From the NCBI GenBank assembly GCA_019022495.1, contig JAFEKR010000030.1, positions 496,001 through 560,000 of the forward strand: a stretch of 64,000 nucleotides of DNA. Direction: 5' to 3'. Shown here one piece after another: positions 19,961-32,738 of this stretch; the stretch's first letter is position 1, and the number at the start of each line of letters is the position of its first letter. The position numbers were made by a program, and so were the translations under genes. The notes beneath the pieces are model-generated. The model searched no databases. It was not told the DNA's origin and saw only the letters and a program-made list of their open reading frames with translations. Source of the DNA: Epichloe hybrida (Eukaryota > Ascomycota > Sordariomycetes > Hypocreales > Clavicipitaceae).

Positions 19961-21431
19961 CAGAGCATTGCAATACAATACAATACATTACACAATACAA
20001 TACATCCAAAATTTTACAATACAATACAATACATGTATTATTTGTATTGTTTTGTATTTTTTTTTCTTTTTTTTTAGTTTTAAGTAAATTCCTTAATTAT
20101 AAGGTATATATAGTTAATATAATAGCTTATAATAGCTTATAATAGCTTATATATATATATTACTTCTATTACTTATATAACTTAAAATATTATTAGTGTT
20201 AAAGTTTAATTAAAAATAAATAAGTAATAAATTAATATCATATAAATATAAGTATTTATAAGTAAATTACTATAGAAAAAGCTAGACTTATTAATTATTT
20301 AGTATTTAAAGGTTTTTTAAAATATTAATAAAATAAAATTCCTTTCTTTTTTATGTTTTTAATATTATACTATTTATAATTTTATACTAATAGAAAGTAA
20401 GTCCTAATATAACTATAAGACTTACTTTAGTATATTTCTCTCTTTTTAACTAAAATTACATAACTAAGTAAAGAGATTATTATATTTATAGTATAACTAA
20501 TAGGACCCACTTTTAGACCCACTTTTGTATATATATTTCTTTTTAGCTAGAATTATATAACTAAGTAAAGAGATAATACTAGGTTTATAGTATAACTAAT
20601 AGGACCCACTTTTAGACCCACTTTTATATATCCTCCTCTTCTTAGCTAAAGTTATATAACTATAAAAAGGGATTATACTTGGTTTTTAGTGTTTAACAAG
20701 ACCCACTTTTAGACCCACTTTAAGAAACACTATATAACTAAGTAAGTAAGCTAAAAGTAGTATAAATAGTTAAACTTACTTTTAAAGCTTATTTATTTAT
20801 TTACTTAATATTAAAAAAATAGTATATATATTATGATTATTCTTTATATAATATTTTACCTTTTCTTTATAAGCTTTTCCTAGGTTTTTTCCTTTTCTTT
20901 TAGTTTAAAAAAGGTTAAAAGCTAATATAATTTATTATAATTATAATAAAATAGCTTAATAGTAAAAGAAGCATTTATTAAATAAATCTTAATTTTCTCT
21001 TTATAATAAATTCCTTATATATATAAGTATATTTTTATTAGAGTTTTAATCTTATTTATTTAGAATTATAAATTATTTCTTTAGGGTAAATATTATATTT
21101 AAAGCAAAAATACTATATTAAAATGCATAGTAAATCCTATAAAAAAGCTAGAAAGATAGGATAACCTTTAAAATATAAAGAATAAATATTACTATAAGTT
21201 AAGTTTAGATAATACTATTTATAGCTACCCTATATATATATATAGCTTAATAGTCTAAATTAGCTAAAACTTTATAATTCTATAACTAAATACCTAAATA
21301 GTATAAAAATTTAAGGATATCTTATTTAGATTATATTAAAAATCTACTATATAATAAGTATATATACTACCTTACCTTTTTAATAATACATTGTATTGTA
21401 TTGTAATGTATTGAATTGTATTGTAATGTAT
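19961..21431. mobile_element. Left hAT-like element, interrupted by the Gypsy element and continuing at 32,122
   Basis: It starts with CAGAGCATTGCAATACAATAC. The first eight bases equal the terminus of the hAT-like element at 46,825, and a field of subterminal ACAATACAAT repeats follows. At 20,390-20,800 it has units with GACCCACTTTTAGACCCACT. These are the reverse complement of the array at 54,230-55,800, so this is a related element in inverted orientation. Inverse repeats (TGTATTGTAATG) at 21,390-21,431 and 32,122-32,165 flank the Gypsy insertion. The far terminus (expected ATGCTCTG) was not found, so the end may be deleted. No transposase frame is visible. Confidence 0.5.
20390..20800 (-). 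repeat. Tandem units related to the 54-kb array, inverted
   Basis: At least three imperfect units of about 105-120 bp share GGACCCACTTTTAGACCCAC and TATATAACTA blocks. They are the reverse complement of the array at 54,230-55,800. Confidence 0.65.
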
Positions 21432-21638
21432 TGTTACGTGCTAGCTTTGCACGTTGTTGGGTCGAATCCGTCAGAGGGGCCAACGGATTCGTAGGTTCAT
21501 AAGTCGTGCTAAGTTCACTTATAAAAGCTACTCTTAGGGGTAGGTTCAGATATTAGAAGTAAGTTAATTTCTCTACCTATAATGCCAAACTTATTCTTAT
21601 CCTTCTTATTAGTGGCTAAGTAGTTTCACCATGTAACA
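21432..21638 (-). repeat. 3' LTR of the chromodomain Gypsy element
   Basis: 207 bp, starting TGTTACGTG and ending ATGTAACA. It contains a hairpin made of GAATCCGT and ACGGATTC near 21,464-21,492, which the partner LTR partly keeps despite mutation. It equals the copy at 31,915-32,121 apart from transitions. Confidence 0.9.
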
Positions 21639-21993
21639 AGTACTAGGCGCGCCTTAAAAGACAACTATCCTAGTCATAACTAGCTAAATCCTAGTCTAAT
21701 TTAGCATCTATAATAAAGCAAAATAATTTTCTCCTAGCAACAGAAGTAAAAACAAAGGAAAGCAAATTCATTATATTCATTGCTAAATACGTAACTACCA
21801 TACTCCTTAAATAATATCAATTAGAATTATCATATTAAATAACAAATTCTTAATTCCATAACCACTCATTCCTTTTCGCTCTATATTCTTATCCCTTTTT
21901 TCTAAATTATTCTTTTTCTTCCTTTACCTACTAAATTCCTTTACTCTAATATCCTTTTTACCTTCTATAATTACGCTTAAGTTTTCCTTATTA

Positions 21994-24807
21994 TTAAATA
22001 AAAACACCCCTTTCTTTATATTTATTAAGTTAGTCTAGCAACCCCATAAATTCGTCTTCCTTAGTTATGTTTTTATTCGCTAGCTTATTTACCTATATAC
22101 GTAGTGTCGCTAGACGTAAAACTACTTAAGCTACTTTTAGCTTTAGTCCTAATTTTTTAGTTAGTCTCTATCTCTTTATTAGTGTTTCTAGCACTAGAGT
22201 ATTCACATGCGCTTGCTTATTTATTAATTTAACTTTATTAGCTAATCCTAGTGTTTATAACTTTCCGCGTAGTGTTTCTAGTACTAGAGTGTCCTTTTAT
22301 ACTCATACCCTAGCTAATTTAGTACGCTTATCTGCTATTTCTAGCGCGGCTATTACAGACTGCGGCTTTATAACACTTTTCTTTAGTGTTTGTAGTCTAG
22401 ATTCCGCTAGACTTAAGACTATTAAAATTAGTTCTATAGTAACTAATTTTGCTGTTTTTATATCTTCTTTAAGCTTCTTTTGCTCTAGTAAGAGCCTATT
22501 AATAAATATTACTTAAAGATTAATCCTATCCCGTAGTTCTGTCACCATAGCTACTAACTCTACTATCTTTTTCTTATACTCTTTTTTATTAATTATATTA
22601 CGCTTTAGATTAATAACCTAATTATGAAATTCCTTTAACATTCTACCTAATTCCAAGCTTAGGATTCTTCCTTTTTAGTCCTTTAGTATCTCTAATACCT
22701 AGATAAACTTTTTGGTTATTAATATTATATTCTCCTTTGCTACTTCCTCTAGTTCCACTACTTTAGTCTTATATTTATTAACATCTTTATTTACGTCTTT
22801 TATAAGGTTTTTTACTGCTTTAAATTTAGTGTCTATCTTATTAATCTTATTAATCAAATTATCGATTTTGCTTATCTTATACTCCTTATTTCTTTCTTTA
22901 TTCTATTAGAATTCAGCTGATTTAATTATTACTAACATCCTCCTTATCTTAATACAAAGTAAATCTGTCCTTCTAATACTAGTGAGTCCTCCTGTAATTA
23001 TACTATTCACCCCTCTATATTTATCCACGAATCTTAAAGCTAGTAGGTTTACTTATAGCAAAAGCAATGCTATACTATTGTAGGTAGTACATTAGTAGCC
23101 ACGTTTAACTATAACACTATTGTAATAAGCTACTGCCGCTGTTTTTACCTAATTCTTTACTTATCTAGTTACTTTACACTCTATCAGATTCGCTATTAAT
23201 TAATGCGCTAGTTTCCCTACTTATTACGCTACCTACTATTATATACTTAAAGCGGCCTATTATTCATTAAAAATAGTAAAGATCTAGATTACTACGTTCT
23301 ACTATAACGTAAAGTAAGCATCCCTTAAATCCACCTCTAATCTATTAGCTACTATAGTAGCACTATTTAAGGCAAATTCGTAAGCATAAGCCTATATTAC
23401 ATAGCAGATATCCTATACGCTTGCCTTCTAGCCTACTATAGTGTGCCTAAAGCTACTAAAGTCAATTAATTTAATATCTCTTCCTTTGTATTTAGCGTTA
23501 AATTCCTCTATTACTCTTTTACACGCTACTAATCTAATCTTTAGTATTAGTAGGTGATTCTCTGATCTAGATCCTAGTTTTCTAAATCTAGCGAATAGTA
23601 ATTAAAAATTAAGTTTTCTAATTTACTCATGCACCTATAATAGTATAATAAGGTATTTAGCGGGCATATCGTCAAGTTTATCTTCAAATTTAGTCTTAAG
23701 TTCTTTTTCCTTGCCCTTAGACCCCACAAAGTCAAATTCTCTATCACTACCAGCTCTAGTTTCAGGTTTAGATCCTTTATTATCATCACTATTAACTTCA
23801 TATTTAGCGTTCTTGTTGCTTAATTAAGTAAGGTTAATTTTCTCCGTATTATTACTACTCTTATTACTATCCTAGTAGTTAACTTCCTCTTTACTACTAT
23901 TATTTTCCTTAGTTACATAGATAAGTTTATTACTCTTTTAAGCTACTTTACTTAAAGCCTACTATACTTATTTCTAAATTTATTCCTAATTATCTTCTAG
24001 TAATTACTATAACACCTAATTACTTTCTTATCTTTCCACCTCTAAATCTAGCGCTATAGCTAGGTAATCTTCACTACTATTATTTTTTCCGTCCATATCT
24101 TGTAATAAAGGCTTTATTCTAGCTACCTTTTTAATAGTAGTAGTAACAGCTTTAACGTCTTCTATACTACCTATAGCTACCTGTAATAGCTTATTTAATT
24201 CGTCTTATACTATTATTAAGCCTACTAGATACTATTATTAGCATAAAATCGTGATTTGCTTTAGTAGATTTGTAAACTCTTAAAATTAGTAAAATTCTAG
24301 TACTAACTTTAACGCATGGCATAACCGCTTTAGTCCTTCGAAAACAACTACTATGCTTAATTTGCGTAGAAGGTTATCTACCTATTATTTATATACTGCC
24401 TTTTCTTCACAGGAAACAACTAAGTATCATACTAAATCTACATATACTAATTCTCTAACTATTTAATTTCAGCGTATTAAAGCTAGGCACTAAATACATA
24501 GGTGCACCGCATATATTTACTTGTAAATCATTTAGTTATGTATATCTAACTTATTATTAAATAAAATAAAGTCTAGTTTTCCACCTAGGTAATAGCGTAG
24601 GTTATAATTAATTATGTAAGCTTTGTATTTAAGCTTAGAGGGAGCGTTTCTATATATTATACAAAACCTCTTATAACTATTACACTTCTTTATCTTCTCT
24701 AGATAACGCTCTTTTACTTCTAATAGCTTACGAAACTCTATTCTTCTTATATTACTAAATTCACATACCTTAGCCACGTAGCAAAAGAAAGCTTCGTGAG
24801 ATTACAT
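21994..24807 (-). pseudogene. Extra long frame (about 936 codons) between the chromodomain and the 3' LTR of the Gypsy element
   Basis: One frame runs from an ATG at 24807 to three consecutive TAA codons at 21988-21996. Positions 24777, 23799 and 21999 are all in phase, and internal stops are nearly all TAG/TAA of the kind RIP makes from Trp and Gln codons. It starts about 450 bp beyond the chromodomain stop region, after a short tandem-repeat spacer. The N-terminal part reads EFRKLLEVKERYLEKIKK and includes YKRFCIIYRNAPSK. The middle is acidic with Asn/Ser/Glu (DGKNNSSEDYLAI). The last third is strongly coiled-coil-like (INKIDTKFKAVKNLIKDVN and KYKTKVVELEEVAKEN). I recognise no domain. It is not a normal pol product. 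It may be an additional retrotransposon ORF or a captured host gene. No membrane segment suggests an envelope protein. Confidence 0.6.
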
Positions 24808-25274
24808 GCGCTTATACTAAATCCCACTACGCTAAGTTTATATAGGTATTAGGGTTATTATAAAATATAGAAAATATAATAATTCAAAGAATATAACTAC
24901 ACAAGTACTAAATCTAACTACGCTAAGTTTACGTAAGTATTAGGGGTTATTACAAGGTGTAAAGAATACAAGAGTTAAGAAAATACAACTACGTGGTTAT
25001 TAAATAGCTTTATAAGGTAATAGGAAATATTAATATTAAATGAAATTACGTGCGCGCGCACTAGATCTAGCTATGCTAGGAATGTGAAGGTATTATAAGA
25101 TATTATAGGATGTAGGTTAAGTAGGTTACCCTTAGCTAACGTAATAAATAATATGTGTAGGAGGATGTGATAATTCCGTGCTAACGCCTTGAATTTGCCC
25201 CTTATTATTATACCTTTCCTCTAATATTATTATTCTATAGGAGGTTTAAGGCCTTTCTTTACATACTCCCTTGC

Positions 25275-25405
25275 CTAATTAATTAGGTTTTTCTTAAGAT
25301 AATCCTCTACTATCTCCGCTGCATTAATCCTTATTTTATCTTCTATAATCTATTAGTTATCCTTAGTAGCGTAGCCCTTCTATCTAACAAGGAATTTAAT
25401 TCTTA
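25275..25405 (-). pseudogene. Chromodomain at the end of the Gypsy polyprotein
   Basis: The minus-strand reading gives IKFLVRWKGYATKDN, with a stop codon in place of the Trp, then NAAEIVEDYLKKN. This is the YLVKWKGY...W...NA.E.LEEY pattern of chromoviral integrases. Chromodomains steer such elements to histone-marked chromatin. Here it is broken by stops. Confidence 0.75.
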
Positions 25406-27599
25406 ATGTTTTAGTTTACTTAAAAATCTTAATCTAATAGCCATAAATTCTCTTAATTTCCTAATAGTCTACTTCCTACGAATTATCAAACGCAATTAGC
25501 GGAGAAGCTACCTCTTCTCTCTTAAATAGGTCTTTTCCTTAGGCTAGCTTCCAAATCTACGTAGCTAATACTACTAGATACACACGCGAATTTAGAGGGA
25601 AATCTAATTAATATGCCAAGGGATTCACTTTTTCTAATACCTTATATAGCCCTGCCCTTTATAGGGACTATTTCTTCTTTAGTTTACTAGGTAATTCATA
25701 TCCCTTATGTAGTCATAGATATACTATATCTCCTTTATTAATATCAACTAGTTTATAGTAATTATCATATTAAATTTTAGTAAGCATAGCTACTATCATA
25801 ATCACCAATTAGGCCTCGTGCTAGTATAATTTTCGTAGTACCACAATGTCATTTACGTTAGATCTAGTGTTAGTTACGTTATTTAGAGAGAGTAAATTAA
25901 TAATACTTAGCGGATAAAAACCGTATAGTAGCTTATTAGGAGCCTGCCTTATGCCCGCAGCTATAGTGTTATTTAGCTAATGCTATAGTACTAGTAGTAA
26001 CAATATCTATGTCATATCTAGGTCCGTTACTATATAATATTATATTACAATTATTACTATCTGATTTTTCCTTTCCGTAGTTCTATCTATCTAAGGGTAA
26101 TATACTATGCCTATAAGGAGTTTAACTCTTACATGCCTGAATATTTCCCTTTATATATTAGATATAAACTTTAGGTCTCTATTACTAATAATTTGTCTTA
26201 GCAATCCCTAGTTTATAATATACAAGGCATAGAGAAGTAGTTCTGCCTAAATTTCCGCTAGATATATAGTATGCCCTAGTATTAGAAAAGTTCTCTTACT
26301 AAATAGACAATTCACTAGGCATAGTGAATTATATATAACATACCCCTCTATTTGCTATATAGTATTTATAGCTAACACTTCTAGTATATCCATCATAAAA
26401 TTAAGTGAAATTATATAAAAAGGTGTTAGCTTTAACTATAATGGTTGTAACTCCCTGGGCGGTTTTAACTAATTAATAGCGTTTTCCTAACACACCACAT
26501 AATAGGCAATATACTTACGAATTTGCTAGCTTATGCGTGGAAAACAGACTAATTGTAACTTTACTACCATTCTAGCAATTCCGAAATAGTGTTAGTTATT
26601 ATGTACTAGATATAAGATAGATTTAACCTTAGTCGTTAGAATACAGAGCTAGAAAAATCCATCCCCGCTATAGTAGTATAGCAGACTATCTTTACGTAAA
26701 TCCTATCTATATAAAGGAATTCTTAGTTTAACTCTAGCATCCCTCGCTACTTGCCTTTCCTAATAGGCTTTTATAGCTAAGATAATTTAGCTAAATTTTT
26801 AGTCTAGCTAGTATCCTAATATAATTCTAGCCTTAAGTTCGTCGTCTATAATTACTATTACAATGTATTCCTCACTTACAAAATACACACTTACCTCTAA
26901 TTTATTATATTAACTCTTCTATGCTATCTCTCTATAGGTTACCTCCACTAGTAGCCTAGAAAGCGCATCCGGGATAACATTTAACGTTCCTAGCACGTGC
27001 GTCACCCTGAGATTAAATTATAACAAATAATTCGTGACTTTTGCTAGTTTTAGATTAGCCTTGTCTAGATTTATTATTAATAGCAAGGTGTGTTTAATAA
27101 TGCCCTTAGCTAGAGAATAGTTAGTTAATATATTAACTACTACACTATTAGATTAAACTATTTTTTAGAGTTTCCTAACGCTCTATGTAATTACAGCCAT
27201 CTCTACTTCTATTAAACCATACCGTTTCTTAGCATGTAATGTTACCCTAGAGAGGAATAAGATTAGCCAAATCCTATTATTCTTAATGTCTTTCCCAGGG
27301 ATGCTTCGACCATCCCATTTATCTTGTAATTAGAAGGCATATAGGCTAAATCCTTCCTTACATGCGTTAATTTTAAGGAAAAGCAGTTTCTTTAGGTTAT
27401 AGTGCCACAATATCTGTTTCTCGCTTAGGAATGCTTTAATATCTTCGAAAGCCTTTTTCTTGTTTGCTATTAGCGAAAACATCTTCTATTATATCTTTTG
27501 TTTCTGTACTAGTTTCGAAATACTAGTGATTTTCTTATTCTTTTCATAGAACTCTCTTAACAGCGTAGTCTTTCGCTCCTGCAACGGTTGAATTCGTAT

Positions 27600-28400
27600 A
27601 TTAAACTATAGGATCCTATTACAAAGGAATCTAGCTATCCTAATGAAGGTTTCGAGGCTTAATAGATCGCTTAGGAAAATCATTTTTTAAAATGCTTTAA
27701 GTCTATCATTAGTATTAGTAATTCCATTACTATTAACAACAAAACCTAGCAACTAGATAGCGGGGTAGCTGATGAACAATTTCTTTGCTGTAATTATTAT
27801 CCTGTTTTCTTCGAGGATCTTAAGCACGATGCTAAGATGATTCAAATGATCCTCAATATTATCCGAAAAAACGATGATGTTATTAATATAAACTTAAATA
27901 AAATGCTTATACTTTCGGAAAAGTTAGTCTATGAACCTTTAGGTAAAAGCAGGGGAATTTTTAAATCCTATTAGTGCCATATTTGACACCTTAAGGCCTT
28001 AATTTAATATGACTACTATGCGGGCTTAATAGTCCCTCCTAATTGGCAACTGATGGAAAAATCCTATTCTGTCAAAAAGTAAGAAAACCTTCTTGCTATA
28101 TGTGTCATTTATGATGTCGCTTTAGTCTGGTAAAGGGTATATATCTAGCATTACTACGTTATTAAGTAGCCTTATATTAATTACTACCCTTCCTTTCTTT
28201 TCCTAGCTAGTTTTACGCCACACTATAAACGCTAGGCACGCTATGGCCGCTGGTTCATCTAAATATGATATCTTGCCCTTTAAGTGTAATTTGTTATATA
28301 CTTCGTTAAGTTTGCTTACGTCCTGGCCCCCTAATTAGTAAGGTCTAATTAGCTTTATTTAATATTACTATCCCTTAACGAGGTTAATTCTCATTTTCTA
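27600..28400 (-). pseudogene. Gypsy reverse transcriptase region, RIP-damaged
   Basis: The minus-strand reading includes YPLPD, FDRIGFFHQLPIRRDY, MALIGFKNSPAFT and YINNIIVFSDNIEDHL. These are the ordered Ty3/Gypsy RT motifs, with the catalytic Asp pair changed to Asn by G-to-A mutation. Limits are approximate. Confidence 0.8.
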
Positions 28401-28985
28401 GTCCTTAGGCATAGGCATAATGCCTCTGTCTCGATAAATGTCATATTTGTCTGTTAATTTAATAAACTTACTCGCTGCGTCCTAGTTAATATTAGTAACT
28501 CGTACTCCGAAGTAATTAATAATATACGGGATCTCCTCTAGGCACGAGATTCCGTAAGATAGTACTCCTACGTTAACCTTTTTTGGATTAAACTTATTAT
28601 TTCCTTTGTCTAACTTATTCTCCTTCTTGTTCTTTTCTCCTATGGTCTTTGTAATATCCTTGCTAAAATAGGCATAATATGCAAAAGGATTATTGACTAG
28701 ATGATTAGCGTTAACCTCGCTCGCTGCTACTAGACATGTAACCTTCTGATGTTTGCTAATAGTAATGGTTTTGTCCGTTAGGTTATACGCCACTATCTGT
28801 TTCTAGCCGGATCTAGTGATTAATACATTAGGAAAAAACTTCGAACATAATTATGCATAGTATACGCTTGTCTCTTAGTTTTCCTGTGCCTCCTTCTAAC
28901 TAACTGCTATAGTTAACTATGTCTTTGGTAGAATTATTACTATATAAGCTATAATAACCTATTAGTGTGGAACTTTGCTTATTAG

Positions 28986-29168
28986 TTAGAATATTTCTGC
29001 TTCCACTGTTATGTTATGAACTAACCTGAAAACTACTCTAGGATGTATAAAATTGATTTTCGCTCCGTACTTATAGAGAAAGTTTGTTCTAAGTAGTAGT
29101 TTAGGGCCTAGATTTGGTATTATATCTACTATAACTATGAAATATCTAGTGATTTCTATTCTATACAC
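28986..29168 (-). pseudogene. Retropepsin-like segment of the Gypsy polyprotein
   Basis: A 60-codon open segment reads LGPKLLLRTNFLYKYGAKIN and then IHPRVVFRL. It resembles the C-terminal half of the retroviral-type aspartic protease (ILG.DWL...GA.IDF). The catalytic Asp region lies further upstream in mutated sequence. Confidence 0.6.
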
Positions 29169-31914
29169 TACTCCTAGGAGATAAAAATCAAATATAGCTG
29201 TTTTAGTAATGAAAAAGGAAGATTACACTCTAGATACTAGCTTTAGTTCCTGTGTTCTCTATTTCATATTTAACCTGTTTTACTGTAACTATGCCTTATC
29301 CGCTAATATTGATGATGTCCTAGTGTTAAGGTAGATTTAATAATTCTTACCTTTGTTATTGAATTTTAGAGGAATTTTTAAATATATATTTGCTCTCTTC
29401 CTGTTATATTTAACCTCCTAAGGTCTTGCAATGGCTTTGATTACTTGTCTAGGCGTGAGTCGTTTTAGTTTAATTACTTCCGTTTTAGTAATTACTATAT
29501 CCGCTTTTTTGCTACTGTTTTCCGTAAAATAAGTTTTAATAAAGTTAGATTCCTGTATTCCGGATTTATTATTCTTCTTATTAGAGACCTCTCCTTCCTT
29601 AGCTATATAGTAACCGTATTCCTAGAGATAGGTTTTATGCTATTATGCATTAGAATTATCGTTATATATCATAATATAGGCATACTTCTTTTCCTTAGTA
29701 GGCGGTTTTTCCTAGTGTTAATAATACCTAGGTTACTATTAGCCTCTAGTGCCCGAAGGTCCTTGGCTTTAAGAATGTCATTCTTCTAGTTAATCTTACG
29801 CCCTTTCTTACTAGCTTTGGTTAAAACTAGGTTACTTCTCTTAATTCTCTTGAGTTTTATTCCACTAAGGCCTCTGGTTTTGCCCTTTAGTAAGTTAATT
29901 TTGCTAATATAGCCTAGGTTAGAAAAATCCTAAGGATCCTTGCTAGTTCCTATTATCCTATTAGTATTATAGATTTCCAGGCTAGAATCGCGCATTTATT
30001 GGCCTGTTCTAGTTAGCTTGCATCTTATTTTTATTATCTTCTAACTTACTGTTAGATTTATCTATGTTAAAATAGACTTTAAGCTTTCCTTTACTCTTTT
30101 TGCCTTTTCCTTATCCTTTACTACACAGGTGATTGCGTAGGTCGCGTCTCTTATTATTCACTATAGTGATATATGCTAATCTTGTATCCTTGTGAGTTGG
30201 TATTAGATATATCTATTGTAATCCTAGATAGAGCTTAAGGCGTAAACGTGTTAGGAGCTAATGGTTAGTTGTTTTGCTATTAGCTCTTATATATTAGAAA
30301 ATTTTTAATATAAATTTACAAAAAGATACTTTATTAAGGACATCTTCTTTAGTGTACTCTGCCTTATTAAGCTACGCTATCGTATCCTATACTTAAATAC
30401 TAAATTCCTTCTATACCGTAGTGAATACTAATAATATATTGTTAAATATAGTGGCTTGTTTGTTTATATTAAGATGTTATCTATACTATACTATTATGTC
30501 TCCTTGGAATAGCATCTAGATCTTCTTTTAGATAATATCTCGTTAGCTAGGGTTAGCACGATGCAAGTGGTCTTCAATAGCCTAGACCTATAATTTAATA
30601 TTATGAAAGATAGTCTATTTCCTATTATAAGTAATAAGGTTAGTACTAGCTTCTTCTAGTTTATTATAAGGCTTAAAATATCCTATATCCGTGATTTTCT
30701 ATGTTAAATCCGTATTTCGTTCCGTTGCCTCTGTTTGTTAATTATACTAGTCTTAATCTAACGCTAGATCCGCTCTTCCTTAATAACTAGGATTGATGTG
30801 CTATCCCTAGTCTAGTTAATATAGGGTTAGCTGCGGCGGATTATATAGATTTAACTACTACTATTAGATTCCTAGCTAGTATAGCGGTATTATTAGTTAC
30901 GCCGCTAGTCTAGACTAAGTATCTAAGTAACTATCGTATTAACCCTAGTCGCTTAGTAAATATACTATCCTCTGCGCGGGATTCTACGCTAATAGTGTTA
31001 AACCTACTAAGGTAGTAGCACTCTATGAACCTCTGATTTTAGATATTAATCTTAACGCTAGACAGTCTATTCCATCCACCACCTAGCTTAATATAGCTTA
31101 TTACATAGCCTGTTACTACTCTATTATTCCCTATAAGAGCTATATAGTATTATATTTATTTACCCTAGCGTGTGTTTCTCCTAGTTCTAATATATTTCCC
31201 GAAGGTTCTAGCTGTGGATCCTATGGATTTAGCTTAGTTAGAGGGCTAGGGGGTTCTATGCTTAGTCTAGTAGTATTATTTTTAGGGTAGTTTATGATTC
31301 CCTTTCCTTTGTTGATTTTGCCTGTCTCTATTATGCTTAGACTAGTGGTGTTGTTTTTAGGGTAGTTTATAATCCCCTTTCCTTTATTAATTTTGCCTGT
31401 CTCTATGCTCCTTTTAGTTCTAGTTATAGTGTTACTATTAGTAATACTAGTAATGCTTTTAGATTGTTACCCCAAAGCTTTACTTCCTTCTAATTTAGTA
31501 GAATTATTAAGGAATCCTTTAGATTTAGCCTTAGAGATATAGTTCCTAACTTAATTCTAAATAATGCGTATAGTTTGCGTATTAATTGGATTCTAGTGAA
31601 TAGGTGGCTCCTAAGATATTAGCTGTTCTTGTCTCCTTATAATTCCATTATTAAATTCGTAGTGTGTAAGTTTATATAAGTCCTTCTAATTACTAATCCT
31701 AATAAGTTTTTATTTTTAATGTTTAAAATCCGGATTTACGTTATTAAAAGTCTAGAACTAATAAACAAGGCGTAATTCACTCTTAGTAACTAGGAAAGTG
31801 TTAAAAGTGTTTAGTTCTCTGTATTAATGCCATAGATAATTGGTTTTAGATATATAGGTATTATATCTAGGTTACTAGAGATGCGTAACGAAAGAATCTG
31901 CAATTACTACTACT

Positions 31915-32121
31915 TATTACATGCTAGCTTTGCATGTTATTAGGTTGAATCCGTTAGAGGGGCTAACGGATTTGTAGGTTTGTAAGTCGTGCTAAGTTTA
32001 CTTATAAAAGCTACTCTTAGGGGTAGGTTTAGATGTTAGAAGTAAGTTAATTCCTCTACCTATAATGCTAAACTCGTTCTTATCCTTCTTATTAGTGGCT
32101 GAGCAGTTTCGCCACGTAACA
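31915..32121 (-). repeat. 5' LTR of the chromodomain Gypsy element
   Basis: 207 bp, beginning TATTACATG (mutated from TGTTACGTG) and ending CACGTAACA. It is followed by the TGTAT target duplication. Confidence 0.9.
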
Positions 32122-32126
32122 TGTAT

Positions 32127-32738
32127 TGTAATGTATTGTATTGTATTGTATTATAATGTATTTTTATATAATAAATAATTATAATAAATCATAGAAAATA
32201 GATATAAGAATAAAAAGACCCTTAATATATTAAGAAAAAATCATTTTTTAAAATAGATATAAAAGAATATTACTAAGATATTATATAATTTAATTTTTAA
32301 ATAAATAACTAAATTATATATTCTAAATATATAATTAATAGGTATGCTACAATAATGAATTACATAATACATCGAAGTACAATTGTATATATTTTATTAG
32401 CTACCCTTAATAAGCTATGAATTACTAGCTATAGATTTTACAGTGTATATCTATTTTCAAGGAACTAGTAATACCGCTAGTTAACAACCAAATTAATAAT
32501 CCTATAGTGTTAAGTTTTACTTATAGCTTTATAAATTAACATAATTCGCCTCTTCCTTTAAGTTTTACTTATAGCATAAATTAACATAATTCCCTCTTCC
32601 TCTGCGACCGTGTTTGTTCTATCTCTCTACATCTCTTCCATCTTATAACTTGTCCTTCAAAGCTCTAAGGCAAACCAAAAAAAAAACACAACTCATCCTC
32701 AATTGCAGCCAATCCAATTCCAAACCTACAGACGCTAT
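32127..32738. other. Spacer, partly less mutated, with a ~45-bp tandem duplication
   Basis: The first part to about 32,430 is AT-rich and includes the rest of the left hAT-like terminal repeats. From about 32,430 to 32,738 the sequence keeps CA, TG and ordinary C-rich stretches (CATCTCTTCCATC, CCAATCCAATTCC). A unit starting TAAGTTTTACTTATAGC is duplicated at 32,511 and 32,559. No coding frame seen. It may be old unique host DNA or a terminal part of the Copia relic. Confidence 0.45.

Larger units (their letters stand above)
21432..32121 (-). mobile_element. Complete, RIP-damaged chromodomain Gypsy (Ty3) retrotransposon
   Basis: This is a 10,690-bp element with 207-bp LTRs at 21432-21638 and 31915-32121, and a 5-bp target duplication TGTAT (21427-21431 and 32122-32126). 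LTR ends are TGTTAC...GTAACA. The two LTRs have equal length and differ by transitions. On the minus strand, in order from 32 kb downward: a gag-like region (29.3-31.8 kb); a retropepsin-like segment (28,986-29,168, LGPKLLLRTNFLYKYGAKIN); reverse transcriptase with YINNIIVFSDNIEDHL near 27,850-27,900 (the DD pair mutated to NN); RNase H and integrase regions (about 25.5-27.4 kb); and a chromodomain near 25,275-25,405. A separate long frame follows before the 3' LTR. All frames carry many stops, so it cannot move by itself. It sits inside the left hAT-like element. Confidence 0.87.

Noticed and set aside
22289..22909. Hydrophobic plus-strand frames that look like membrane proteins
   Set aside because: They are the antisense of the Lys/Glu-rich coiled-coil frame; Leu/Ser/Phe richness follows from that.
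19961..32165. Treating the left hAT-like element as complete
   Set aside because: The second CAGAGCAT/ATGCTCTG terminus and a matching 8-bp duplication of its left flank (CTCTTTAT) were not found to the right of the Gypsy element.
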